64,000 nucleotides of DNA, taken from the NCBI GenBank assembly GCA_031548025.1, contig JAVBRM010000114.1, positions 1 to 64,000 of the forward strand. The letters are read 5' to 3'. Below the pieces are notes generated by a model. It was given only the letters and a program-made list of their open reading frames with translations, made no database searches and had not been told where the DNA came from. The position numbers and the translations under genes are program-made. The DNA is from UBA5239 sp031548025. Lineage in GTDB: Bacteria; Verrucomicrobiota; Lentisphaeria; Victivallales; Victivallaceae. Positions 45,794 through 55,066 of the stretch are shown here, one piece after another (position 1 is the first letter of the stretch; each line of letters opens with the position of its first letter).

Positions 45794-47605
45794 TCACCTT
45801 GCGATGCAGTGATAGGTGATTTCGGGTGTTGCTGTCGGCTGGTTTAGTTTGATGGCGATGCGGGTGGGCTTTTCTTTCCAGGTGGAATCTTCGTTGATTT
45901 CTTCCGCTGCCAGGGTAAACGGCGCGCCGTGGCTGTCGATGGTTACATCCAGAATTTTGTCGCGGTAGGTGATCGACAGTTGATTGGCTGAAGTCTGCTC
46001 CCATTTGCCGAAGGTGATCAATGCGGTTTCGAAGGTTTCCGGAGTTTCCAGGATTGCGCGATCGGTTATGGTCAGGGAGCCTTGGCCTTGACGCGAGAAC
46101 TCGAACGTCCGGGTCAATTCCTTGAGGACTTTGATCCGATAAGCCGGTTTCAGGTTTATTTTGATCAGCGAATCGCTTTTTTCGAGGATTTTGGCTTTGG
46201 TGTTTTTGCCGGTGGCCTGGAGCTTGCCGGCGATGACCGGGACGCTGTGACCGAAGGAATTCAACAGCTTGCTTTCATAACGTTTGGAGCTGAAAGTCCG
46301 GGCGGTATATCTTTCCGAGCCCGGATCAACCAGCATCGGAACGGTGCCATCGATCACCAGTACATAGCTGCCGACGTCATTATGGTTGTGCAATTCGTCA
46401 TTGCTGCCGCCTTTGAAAGCCGCCGCCAGGCGGCAGTTTGCATTATCGCCGGGGCGCACGATGAAGATACCGGCATCGGGAAATTCCGAAAAAGCCGGAA
46501 GAGTGTGGAGTTTCTGAGAGTTTTTTGGCGGAGGCGAAATATTCTGCAGATAGAACATCATGGGAGCAATCTGAGCTCCGGCATTGCGGGGCAGCTCCTT
46601 CCAATATTCGGAGGGGGAATCGGTCAGCCAGTCGCGCACTCCCAGCCACATCGGTTGGATTTGAGCATTGAATGCGCAATCGGCAAAGGCGGGAATCACT
46701 TGATCGGATATCCGGATTTTTTCGGGATACTCCGAGGGTTTCAGGGCGCGGGGATTGCGCATCAGATTCAGTTTGCCGCCGGAGGCCTGGTATAAAATAC
46801 CGCCAAGCTGGAGATAATTGCCGAACCCATAATTCCAATAGCTGACGCCTTCCGAACAATAACCGTCAGGCGTGAAGCTGCCCAGAAAGGTTTCGGTGTT
46901 TTTGACGACTTCGTTGAGGAGGTGTTCGCGGCGGCTTTGTTCGAGTTCGGAGGCCAGCACGGTTCCGGCCACGCCATTCAGGCAGACGACATTCCAGTTG
47001 CTTTTCCACGTCAGCCAGTAGGGCGGCTGTTGGGCGGAGAGCATCCTTTCGAATGGTTCGATGACTCTTCGAGTGACTTCGTTCTGAATCAGTTCCGCGG
47101 TTTGCGGCTTCAGTTTGGGCAACAATATCAACCGGTACATGGCCAGGTTGGCGGCGACATGCGAGGATACCAGGTCAATGCTGATACTTTGCTTGTTGAA
47201 GTTAGCCAGATCCCGGTCATGCGCGGGCAATACCCAGGACGGCTGGCCGCATAATTGCCCGGCCAGTTCTTCGAATTTACGGATAAACTGTTCATCGTCA
47301 GTCAGACAGGCGGCCTTGCCAAGGAGATAAATCGCCCGGGTAAACCGGTTATATTCCTGTTCATAACGGGAACGGTTGCCATCCCGTGAAAAATCAAGGT
47401 AGCGTTCGAGGCTGGGCGCGGCCACGCCCTCCCGAAGAATTTTATGGCTTTCTTCGATGCATTTCTTATCTTTCTGCAGGTCCCAGAATTGCCGGTTGGC
47501 GATATCCGGGACCGGTACCCAGGCGTTTTGCGGCCAGAGAGATTCACCGGCGGACAATGAAACAACACTCGAAATTAAAACAGCCATAAAATTTTTTCTC
47601 ATCAT
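45794..47605 (-). CDS. secreted heparinase II/III-like polysaccharide lyase
   Basis: A 603-residue protein with a signal peptide (MMRKNFMAVLISSVVSLSAG). The N-terminal helical toroid (NWNVVCLNG at 203-211, DGYCSEGVSYWNYGFG at 247-262) is followed by the heparinase II/III domain with HNHNDVGSYVL (406-416) and VDPGSERYTARTFSSKRYESKLLNSFGHSVP. Such enzymes cleave uronic-acid-containing polysaccharides by beta-elimination; the Tyr and His in these motifs are the likely catalytic residues. It is the last gene of the operon at 45.8-54.8 kb. Its last eight codons are copied at 43941 on the other side of the inserted module. Confidence 0.85.
   Translation of the reverse strand: MMRKNFMAVLISSVVSLSAGESLWPQNAWVPVPDIANRQFWDLQKDKKCIEESHKILREGVAAPSLERYLDFSRDGNRSRYEQEYNRFTRAIYLLGKAACLTDDEQFIRKFEELAGQLCGQPSWVLPAHDRDLANFNKQSISIDLVSSHVAANLAMYRLILLPKLKPQTAELIQNEVTRRVIEPFERMLSAQQPPYWLTWKSNWNVVCLNGVAGTVLASELEQSRREHLLNEVVKNTETFLGSFTPDGYCSEGVSYWNYGFGNYLQLGGILYQASGGKLNLMRNPRALKPSEYPEKIRISDQVIPAFADCAFNAQIQPMWLGVRDWLTDSPSEYWKELPRNAGAQIAPMMFYLQNISPPPKNSQKLHTLPAFSEFPDAGIFIVRPGDNANCRLAAAFKGGSNDELHNHNDVGSYVLVIDGTVPMLVDPGSERYTARTFSSKRYESKLLNSFGHSVPVIAGKLQATGKNTKAKILEKSDSLIKINLKPAYRIKVLKELTRTFEFSRQGQGSLTITDRAILETPETFETALITFGKWEQTSANQLSITYRDKILDVTIDSHGAPFTLAAEEINEDSTWKEKPTRIAIKLNQPTATPEITYHCIAR
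45799..45822 (+). repeat. 24-bp direct repeat, right copy (inside the 3' end of the heparinase-like gene)
   Basis: Begins TTGCGATGCAGTGATAG; 21 of 24 bases match 43941-43964 in the same orientation, 1858 bases away. A weaker third match (18 of 24) lies at 39155-39178, across the end of the small secreted-protein gene. Confidence 0.6.
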
Positions 47606-47681
47606 TTTGCACTCAAGATTATGTGAATTTATTTCTCATCTAATTATACTTAATGATGATGAAATTTCAACTGAGAAAAGG

Positions 47682-50600
47682 TTATTTTCCCTTAAGTACA
47701 AACAATGGGTGCTCCGGGTAATGAATGCCGCGACCGATGCCGGGGGCAACTTGCATCCAGCCTTTACGCCCCTCGCCGTCGTTGTCATTGACCAACAGGT
47801 TGAAGCGCAGTCCATCCTTCCGCAATGAATCGGCGGTTATGCCGAAGGGGGCGAATGGAATTTCGATCCGGTATATTGTCCAGTCAGCTTTGCGTTCAGA
47901 GGTGAAGTGGATTTCCCGGGTGGCGGTTTCACGGTCAATTTCAAGGCCAGGAGGGGTATAACGGATCAACTTCCGGTCGATACCATCGTTTCCCCGGGCA
48001 AAATCGAGTTCACAAGGGAAAGTCATATTGGCGCTTTTCAGCGTTAATTGTACGCTGTCGCCTTTGAATAGGTCACGTCCTTCGAAAGATTGATGGTGTT
48101 TGTCATCCACGACTTCCACGCGGATTTTCAAGGTATTGTCCGTGGCGGTCAACCAGACAGCGGCACTGAGGTCTTTCGGTCCCTGCCACTGCATATGGAG
48201 ATTCACCGGATCCAGCTCATAAAGCGATACCAGATACTTCTTGTCGTCAAGAGTATAAAGCGGTTTATCCGGGAAGGCCGGATGGAGCGGCAACGCCAAC
48301 GGGACTTCCTGGCTGATTCGGGTGGGGGTATCGCCGTTCCAACTGTATTCCAGCATGATTATTGCTGTTTTGCTGTCGCAGGGGGTGGCTTCGATGACCG
48401 GGCTCCATTCCTTTTGTTCGCCGGGCTGTAGTTCGAAAATGGCTTCGGACGGTATGATTTCCAGTATCGGCGGAGTGAGTATTTTCAGGGCCAATTTACC
48501 GGATTTTCGAGCAGGATTACGAAGCATAAGTTTGAGTTGGGTTTTTTCTCCGGGTAGAATGATTGGAATATCTTGTACATTGACTGGAGATGACAGCAAT
48601 TCAGCTTGAGTCGCACCGGCCAGAAGCAACGAAACCGGTTCCACTCCCAGTGGTAGGACAGCAATACCATCATTCAATTCCACTGGTCGTCGGTTTCCCA
48701 TCAGATCGACCAGAAAAGCCGCTTTGGCATTACTTTTGATCATCTGAGTTCCTTCAGAAAAATTTTCGCTCCAGGCACAGAAAATCAACTCATCTTTGCC
48801 TTTGAACTCGAAGGCCAAAAAATTGTTTGGCAGCGGCAATCGGCGGACGAATTCCTTGCCGGCATAGAGCCGGGCGGCGTTATTGAATGCGGCGTAGACG
48901 GCTTTGGGATAGAAATCCAGTGTAAACATGCCGTAATGATGCTCGTTGCTGTATGGATTATCGCCTTTACTGCGGAGATTGTACCAGTTGTAGCCGATGC
49001 TGCCGAGTGACCAGGTGTAGATCAGTTTTTTGAAAAGAGTGTCGGCCTGTTCCTTGTCGGAACGCCCGGCCGAGGTCAACGCGGTTTCGTTGGCGTACCA
49101 TGGCAGGGTCAGGTTGTATTTGGCGCGAAGCGGCATCAGGAGTTTGTCCATGGTTACCTCACGGAAGGAGGTGAACGGAGCATGACCATGGAAGCAATGG
49201 ACATCGAAAATATCACGGCAGGCAACCATGACGTCGCGCTGGAATTGCCCGCGTCCGGGATAGTCGAAAGCGCAGAATCCGGCGGAGAGCAACAGCGCGT
49301 CGGGATCGGCCTGGCTCAACTCCTTGCGGGCGAGTTTGGCCAACTCGACATAGTCGGCCGCCGTGGGAGGAACTTTGTGAATATCCGGCTCGTTCATCAG
49401 CTCCCAGTAGCGGACTTTACCCCGGTAGCGGGTGAAAAGTTCCCGGAAATAAGCGCGGGTTGCCTCATAATCCGGTTTGCCGTCTTTCAGGGGGCGGTAA
49501 CTGAAAATCAGGTCAAAATTGATGCCGCGCGCCGAAAATACTTCGACAATCCGGTCAAGCAAATTAAGATCGCGCGGAATTACAAAGCGGACCAGTTTTC
49601 CGCCGGCCAACGCGATTGCATCGGCTTCGCGGTCGAGATCGTGGGGATGGCGCTCGGGATGGCTGTTGATTCCGAGGATAAAACCCTGCGGTTGCTTGAT
49701 TTCCGGTGTGGCTCCCGCCGGTTGAAGCCAGGCGAATGAGCGTTTCAAGCTGGTTTGCTCTCCGCTGCCCTGAGCCGTGAGCGCGCAATTCACATACCAG
49801 ACGCCGAAACGCGGCATTTGCGGAAGTTTAATGCGCTTGACTTCGCCGGGCTGGAAGGAAAATTTCTCCTCAAAGCGCCACGAAATCGCTTCATTGCGAT
49901 AATCGGAAACGCTGATTGCCGCATTGAATTCAACCGGCATGGCGAAACGGTTGGTCAAGCGGATAACCGCCGCGGATTCAGCGGAAGTCATCACGTGTAT
50001 CGAACTGCCGGTATCCAGCTCCATGGAAATACTTTCCCGAATCGGCATCCGGCCATTGAGCGTGACACTTTTCAAAGAGAGCTTGCCGGTCTGGTTTGGG
50101 GCTGTCTGAAATGCGAATCCGCCCAGGCGCAACGGTTGCGGAAGCGTTTTTTCGGCCTGGAGTTGAAATTCAGCCCGATGATCACCGGCCCGGTTCCAGT
50201 CGACAGCGGATTTGATTCGATGAAGTTTATTATTCTGATCAATAAATACGGCGATGATCTCACGTATTGGCGAGGTTTCCGGTACGCTGGCGTTTAGTGA
50301 CAACACAGCCTGCTGGAAGTATGGCAGCGGCACAGCATTGGAGGCCGCCCCCATCGGTCCGTAACGGCACGGATCGACGTGAAAAGGTCCATTGAAATCA
50401 AGTTCCAGCATTGCCGGATTACCGGAAACACGGAACTCGGCATTGCGAATCAGCAATTTTTCCGGATGGGCGAAATCAATCAAAGAGCTTGCCAGAGAAG
50501 TATCGACCATCGTTTCTTCCGCTTGACCGGTTGACGGCAAGTAGGAAATGTTGTTCACATCCACGGAACCGGCTCCCGTCCCCTTGTTGAAATTCAGAGA

Positions 50601-51074
50601 AAATCCCAACAGTTTTACCGGAAAATCCAACTTTTTGTCGGCGTTGCCGCCCCATGAACTTTTGGCATTTATGGGATTTGCCTTGATGTTGAATTCAGTA
50701 TCCCAGATACCGGCGCGGTCCCAGCGGACCGGCTGCGGAAATTGAAAAATCTCTCCGCTTGCGTCAATCAGCCGCAGGTTGAGCTGACGAACCGGACACG
50801 ATTCGGCGGTAGCGGTACGTATCGTGAAGCGCATAGAGGAAAATTCGGGCAGCGCTAATGGCTGTTTCAGGTGATATTGCATCCAGGGAAAAAGTGTTTC
50901 ATTCCAGTTCAGACGCAGGGCCGATTGAATATAGGCGGCATTCTGGCCGTGTTTGCCTGCATCTTTATGCAACCGGAATTCCGGAGTTTCCCGGCTGAAA
51001 TCGATACCGGATTGCGCTGCCGCAGCAGAAAAAATACTACCTGTTATCATCGCCAATAAGAATTTGAATTTCAC
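47682..51074 (-). CDS. large secreted clan-A glycoside hydrolase with CBM9-like domain
   Basis: A 1130-residue protein with a signal peptide (MKFKFLLAMITGSIFSAAAA). Two beta-rich modules (to about 340) precede an Ig-like segment and a TIM barrel from about 460 to 760, with candidate catalytic glutamates E562 (WELMNEPDI) and E663 (WYANETALTS), as in GH39 or GH5-like enzymes. The C-terminal region is a CBM9-like sugar-binding domain (YELDPVNLHMQWQGPKDLSA, LFKGDSVQLTLKS). It follows the prepilin gene by 12 bases in the operon. It probably acts on the same polysaccharide as the heparinase-like lyase encoded next. Confidence 0.8.
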   Translation of the reverse strand: MKFKFLLAMITGSIFSAAAAQSGIDFSRETPEFRLHKDAGKHGQNAAYIQSALRLNWNETLFPWMQYHLKQPLALPEFSSMRFTIRTATAESCPVRQLNLRLIDASGEIFQFPQPVRWDRAGIWDTEFNIKANPINAKSSWGGNADKKLDFPVKLLGFSLNFNKGTGAGSVDVNNISYLPSTGQAEETMVDTSLASSLIDFAHPEKLLIRNAEFRVSGNPAMLELDFNGPFHVDPCRYGPMGAASNAVPLPYFQQAVLSLNASVPETSPIREIIAVFIDQNNKLHRIKSAVDWNRAGDHRAEFQLQAEKTLPQPLRLGGFAFQTAPNQTGKLSLKSVTLNGRMPIRESISMELDTGSSIHVMTSAESAAVIRLTNRFAMPVEFNAAISVSDYRNEAISWRFEEKFSFQPGEVKRIKLPQMPRFGVWYVNCALTAQGSGEQTSLKRSFAWLQPAGATPEIKQPQGFILGINSHPERHPHDLDREADAIALAGGKLVRFVIPRDLNLLDRIVEVFSARGINFDLIFSYRPLKDGKPDYEATRAYFRELFTRYRGKVRYWELMNEPDIHKVPPTAADYVELAKLARKELSQADPDALLLSAGFCAFDYPGRGQFQRDVMVACRDIFDVHCFHGHAPFTSFREVTMDKLLMPLRAKYNLTLPWYANETALTSAGRSDKEQADTLFKKLIYTWSLGSIGYNWYNLRSKGDNPYSNEHHYGMFTLDFYPKAVYAAFNNAARLYAGKEFVRRLPLPNNFLAFEFKGKDELIFCAWSENFSEGTQMIKSNAKAAFLVDLMGNRRPVELNDGIAVLPLGVEPVSLLLAGATQAELLSSPVNVQDIPIILPGEKTQLKLMLRNPARKSGKLALKILTPPILEIIPSEAIFELQPGEQKEWSPVIEATPCDSKTAIIMLEYSWNGDTPTRISQEVPLALPLHPAFPDKPLYTLDDKKYLVSLYELDPVNLHMQWQGPKDLSAAVWLTATDNTLKIRVEVVDDKHHQSFEGRDLFKGDSVQLTLKSANMTFPCELDFARGNDGIDRKLIRYTPPGLEIDRETATREIHFTSERKADWTIYRIEIPFAPFGITADSLRKDGLRFNLLVNDNDGEGRKGWMQVAPGIGRGIHYPEHPLFVLKGK

Positions 51075-51086
51075 GAAAAACCTCGT

Positions 51087-51794
51087 TCAAAGTGATTTTT
51101 GTTGGTTGTTGATGGTGATGACGTATTTAACCTGGGTTGCCGACTCCTTCAGCTCTTGGCCGGACAGCCCCTGAACATGACCGTCGAAAAAAAGCACATT
51201 CGGCCGCTCGAAATGAGTTGCAAATAAGTAATAATTTCTGACGGAACTGTTGGAATTCGGGGTAAAATTCCAGTATTGATTGTGGGTGGTGTCAAGACTG
51301 CGGGCATCGCCCATCAGCAGGGTTTGCGCCGGGCGCCGCACTTTGCGGAGATCGTAAACTACATTTGAAGTGGCAGTATTGATGTTGAGGCAGAAATCGC
51401 CGGTGGTATCTTTCTTGACAGCGTAATCCTTGTCGCCGAAGGCCGTGTAAATGCCGTAACTGTCGAAGGGTAATTGAGTGTTCGGGAGTGCCGGATTTTC
51501 CGGATGCTTGGGACATGAGGTGATTGTCAGAGGCAGCAGTTTCTGGCCCCCTTTGGTGGTGGCGCCGCAATAAACCTGTTTCCATGGGCCGCCGTTTATG
51601 TCTCGGACAATCAGATTATTGTAGTCATCCGCGTATATCAGCATGGCGGTACCGATCTGTTTGAGGTTGGAGATGCATTTGATGGATTTTCCTCTTTCCC
51701 GGGCCTGATTCAATGCCGGCAACAGCATGGCTGCCAGTATTGCGATGATGGCGATCACAACGAGCAATTCAATGAGTGTGAATTTTCTTGTCAT
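51087..51794 (-). CDS. prepilin-type N-terminal methylation domain protein (heparinase operon)
   Basis: A 235-residue pseudopilin-like protein with an extremely short leader (MTRK), then FTLIELLVVIAIIAIL, CISNLKQIGTAMLIYADD and THFERPNVLFFDGH with exactly nine residues between His and Asp-Gly. Lys stands before FTLIE instead of Gly. It lies 18 bases after the DUF5696-like gene and 12 before the glycosidase gene. Confidence 0.85.
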   Translation of the reverse strand: MTRKFTLIELLVVIAIIAILAAMLLPALNQARERGKSIKCISNLKQIGTAMLIYADDYNNLIVRDINGGPWKQVYCGATTKGGQKLLPLTITSCPKHPENPALPNTQLPFDSYGIYTAFGDKDYAVKKDTTGDFCLNINTATSNVVYDLRKVRRPAQTLLMGDARSLDTTHNQYWNFTPNSNSSVRNYYLFATHFERPNVLFFDGHVQGLSGQELKESATQVKYVITINNQQKSL

Positions 51795-51812
51795 CTTTTC
51801 CTCCTGTTTGGG

Positions 51813-53720
51813 CTAAAAAGTAAGCGCGCATTCGGCTTCTTTAATATGATGGCACATTTTTTTGTTTGAATAAATATATCCCCGGGCAGGAACAATTTCA
51901 CCGTCCGGAGCCGTCAATTCTTTGTTTCCGGTATTGGCGTACAGGCTCATGCCGTTGGAATAGACGGTTTCGGTCAAGCCGTTTTCGTGGCGGATAAAAT
52001 CCTCCATGAATGCTTGTTGAGTCGGAGCCAGTTTCATGACGTCCTCACTCATTCTCTTGAATATGGCGGCGTCTTTGGCCAATTTCTCCGGACTTTCGAA
52101 CGTCAGGTCCAGGCTCCATCCCGCCGCGGAACTCCATGTGGGATTGAAGATATGGTGATAATACAGGATCGGCAATCCGCCCCACGCCAGGTTTTCGATA
52201 TATTCGCGGCTGCCGGGATATGTATTGATGAACAACCGGCAGTTGTTGTAAAGGATGATCCCGTGATAGACCATCTGGAAAAACGGTATATGTTCATCGC
52301 AGAATTCTTCGGCCGGTTTGTCCAGGTTATAGATCATATACGTGCGATCCAACTCCGGCAGCGCCCAGTCACGCCCTCCCTCCGACATGGAAAGCCCAAA
52401 TGTATCGTGTTGCAGTTTCAATATCTGCTTGTAGTATTCGCTGTTATCCCGATGATCGATCCGGTGTTGAGGATGCGAACAGGAACGCATCGGAATGATC
52501 GAAACCACATCGACGAAATACGGCCCGCGCAACCCCGGAAGCCGTCTGGAGACTTCAGGCAAATTATTTTTGGCATATTCGACTGCTTTTTGCGGGCATA
52601 CCCGGTAGGCCTGGCCGCCGCCGAGCTTGCCGCCGCCGATCATAGGGCCGCCGTATTCGCCGAAACTATGGCAGGCGTCATCGAGGTTGAAATTCCGTGC
52701 CAGCGTGTAACCGTCGTAATAATTGTCATGCAGAGAAATACGGTATCCCAGCTCATTGATGCGATCGATCAAGCCGCGCAACGCGTCTTCACTGCCGCAA
52801 CCGTCGGCAGTTGGGAAAAGCTGCGGGAATGCGCCGTCATGGCCGCCATGGTTCCAGCCGACCAGACAGAATTCCGCCGGACCGAGGCCTTGCTTGCGGA
52901 ATTCCTCAGCGATTGTTTTTACATTGTCATAGGTCAGAAAAACCCGCGGTTTCGGTTCGTTTTCCGGACGCTGTTCCAGAATTTGAACCGGCAGCGGTTT
53001 CACCGCCATGCGGCACCGCACGGTCAAGGATTTCGTCGAATATTCGAGATCCGGCTCATCTTTTATTCGCTCGGCGATTGATTTCAGCTTGCGAATATCC
53101 AGATTATATTGACGGTACCACTTGGCGGCTTCCTTCCAGTTGCCGGGAAACTCGGTAAACAAGACAGTCATGTCTTCGTCGAGGGCTGGTTCAGCCCAGG
53201 TTTCCCGGATATTGAACACTGGATCAAGCGAATAGATTTTTTGTTTTCCCCAGGCGGTACGCAACCGCAAATCCGCGTCGAGCTTGCCGCCTTCGATCAA
53301 GCCGATACGGCAATGGTCATTGCGGAAAAAACCGAAAAGCGGCATATTCCCCCAGGCAACTTGCCAGGAACGCTCATTGAAAATTCCGAGGATATATTCG
53401 TTTGGCTTATGCCCCGCTGTACGGGTCAGGTAGCCGCTTGCCCATGGGATGAAAAATTCTCCGCCGTCGCCCTCCTCTCCAAGAAAATCCGGATTGCAGA
53501 ATGCGATTGAGGCAAATTTATTTTCGCCATTTTCCCTGAGGGATATTGCCGGAACTACCAGTTGTGTTCCATAAGACGTTTGCTCGAAACGATACGAAAA
53601 TTCGAGTCCGAGTTCGCTATCCGACCAATCACCGGCTTCGCTGAATTTCAGCTTGCCACTTTCGACGCGGCCTTTCGAGTGATCCGATTTGAGGTAACTG
53701 ATTTCAAAAAAACATGTCAT
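51813..53720 (-). CDS. DUF5696-like putative glycosidase (cytoplasmic)
   Basis: A 635-residue protein without a signal peptide. The N-terminal beta-sandwich (to about 190) and barrel with VGWNHGGHDGAFPQLFPTADG, ISLHDNYYDGYTLARNF, YFVDVVSIIPMRSCSHPQH and LSMSEGGRDW fit the DUF5696 group, related in layout to GH36/GH101-type alpha-galactosaminidases. D and E in the DVVS and SEGG motifs are candidate catalytic residues. Because it lacks a signal peptide it should act on imported oligosaccharides after the secreted enzymes encoded downstream. It starts 12 bases after the QueG-like gene. Confidence 0.65.
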   Translation of the reverse strand: MTCFFEISYLKSDHSKGRVESGKLKFSEAGDWSDSELGLEFSYRFEQTSYGTQLVVPAISLRENGENKFASIAFCNPDFLGEEGDGGEFFIPWASGYLTRTAGHKPNEYILGIFNERSWQVAWGNMPLFGFFRNDHCRIGLIEGGKLDADLRLRTAWGKQKIYSLDPVFNIRETWAEPALDEDMTVLFTEFPGNWKEAAKWYRQYNLDIRKLKSIAERIKDEPDLEYSTKSLTVRCRMAVKPLPVQILEQRPENEPKPRVFLTYDNVKTIAEEFRKQGLGPAEFCLVGWNHGGHDGAFPQLFPTADGCGSEDALRGLIDRINELGYRISLHDNYYDGYTLARNFNLDDACHSFGEYGGPMIGGGKLGGGQAYRVCPQKAVEYAKNNLPEVSRRLPGLRGPYFVDVVSIIPMRSCSHPQHRIDHRDNSEYYKQILKLQHDTFGLSMSEGGRDWALPELDRTYMIYNLDKPAEEFCDEHIPFFQMVYHGIILYNNCRLFINTYPGSREYIENLAWGGLPILYYHHIFNPTWSSAAGWSLDLTFESPEKLAKDAAIFKRMSEDVMKLAPTQQAFMEDFIRHENGLTETVYSNGMSLYANTGNKELTAPDGEIVPARGYIYSNKKMCHHIKEAECALTF

Positions 53721-53732
53721 TGTTTAACTCCC

Positions 53733-54788
53733 TTAGTCGATCATGGGGTTTTCCGCTTTTTTTTGCGCGGTACCGTAATTGTCTTCTTCCGAATACTTGA
53801 TATAAGCGTCATAATCCTCGATCATATCTTTTGAAACATAATTCTGAACAATATCTTCCGTCAAGGGATATTTTTTGCTGTGATCGATGTCTTCCCAAGG
53901 CGGCCGGGTACGGAATTTATTGTGGAATTTATTTTTCAAGCGACCCCGTTCTTCCAGATGGATCATACAGGCGCGAATACAACCATAGGCTCCTTCCACC
54001 GCGCGGCCATAGCCGTATTGACGCGGATAATCGCCGTTGAACGGATTGCGTTGAAGGTCGCAGCCCCCCTGAATGCCCTTTTCGCAGGCCATTTCATTCA
54101 GTTTGCCCCATTCGATCTCATGCCCCGCCACCGTGATCTTGACTGATTCCTTCTGACTGATCGCCTTACCGGAACAATGCCGGACACAGAGCTTGCAACC
54201 ATCGCAGATTTTGCCCTCGAAAATCGGGTCCGGCTCAAGTTCCGCATCCGTCAGCAGGATCACAAAACGCTGACGCGGCCCGAATTCGGGGGTCAGGAAC
54301 ACTTTGCTCCAGCCGATTTCGCCAAGCCCGGCCATGTATGCGGCCAGCCGGAAATGCACCAGTACATCCGGATACGGATTGCCTTCGCGTACCGGACGAC
54401 TCCAGCCCTCGCGGAATTTGCCGGTAACGGTATTGATTGCTTCGCCGCCGTTGGCATTCAGCATGGGAACGGTTTCGTAGCCATGGTTTTCCAGGTAGCG
54501 GGTCAGATTCCACAGGACCATCGGCCCGTAAACCTGATTCAGGGCGGCATAACCCATCGAAGGGTAGATACTGAACAGCGTACCTTCCTCAATACCGCGC
54601 AAAGTGCCGCGTGCAATGCGAAACCCCAACACGATCATGGATTTCGCGCCCGGGAAAATATAGCGGGCGTCGTTTTGTTTCGGAGCACCTTCAAAGCGCG
54701 ACATCGTGGAAATTCCGACCAGGTCCGCCCCCAGTTCTTTTACTTTCTTTTTTACTTCCGCCGCGGTGATTTCTTTTTTCTCAAACAT
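53733..54788 (-). CDS. QueG-like iron-sulfur reductase
   Basis: A 351-residue protein with the epoxyqueuosine-reductase-like layout: an N-terminal region (LGADLVGISTMSRFEG, KSMIVLGFRIARG), LGEIGWSKVFLTPEFGPRQRF in the middle and a [4Fe-4S] motif ICDGCKLCVRHCSGKAIS, with further cysteines near the C-terminus (GCDLQRN, GCIRACM). True QueG makes queuosine in tRNA with cobalamin. This protein heads a carbohydrate-degradation operon and differs in its C-terminus, so it is probably a QueG relative with another substrate; a role as QueG itself is not excluded. Confidence 0.75.
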   Translation of the reverse strand: MFEKKEITAAEVKKKVKELGADLVGISTMSRFEGAPKQNDARYIFPGAKSMIVLGFRIARGTLRGIEEGTLFSIYPSMGYAALNQVYGPMVLWNLTRYLENHGYETVPMLNANGGEAINTVTGKFREGWSRPVREGNPYPDVLVHFRLAAYMAGLGEIGWSKVFLTPEFGPRQRFVILLTDAELEPDPIFEGKICDGCKLCVRHCSGKAISQKESVKITVAGHEIEWGKLNEMACEKGIQGGCDLQRNPFNGDYPRQYGYGRAVEGAYGCIRACMIHLEERGRLKNKFHNKFRTRPPWEDIDHSKKYPLTEDIVQNYVSKDMIEDYDAYIKYSEEDNYGTAQKKAENPMID

Positions 54789-54812
54789 TTTATTGCCTCA
54801 TAGAGTATTAAC

Positions 54813-54860
54813 TGTCAGCGGTGACAATAAATATTATACAAGATTTTTTTTATTAATCAA
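54813..54860 (-). promoter_or_regulatory. promoter with downstream palindrome for the QueG-like/heparinase operon
   Basis: On the minus strand TTGATT (54855-54860), a 16-base spacer and TATAAT (54833-54838), followed by the palindrome TGTCAGCGGTGACA (54813-54826) between promoter and start. The palindrome is a candidate operator for the LacI-type protein encoded divergently at 55067. Confidence 0.55.
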
Positions 54861-54908
54861 GAGAGGTTTTTATTTTTCTTGTAAATATTCCAATTGAGCT
54901 GTATACTA

Positions 54909-55023
54909 AGACGAGGTCGCCAAAAGACTGAAATGACGAAAAGGACGCAAAAGACAGTTGAGTTTCGATCTGAAGTTGTCCTTTATTGTCTTTTCTGTCT
55001 TTTGAGTTTTGGCGGGGTCGTCT
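54909..55023. repeat. dispersed palindromic intergenic repeat, copy B
   Basis: A 115-bp imperfect palindrome with AGACGAGGTCGCCAAAAG at one end and the complement of AGACGACCCCGCCAAAA at the other. It shares ends and internal AAAAGGACGCAAAAGACAG words with copy A at 29527-29664, in opposite orientation. It lies between the QueG-like operon promoter and the divergent LacI gene. Confidence 0.75.
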
Positions 55024-55066
55024 ACTAAAAGACATCGATGAGTTTTTCTAATCAATTTTTCAGGCT

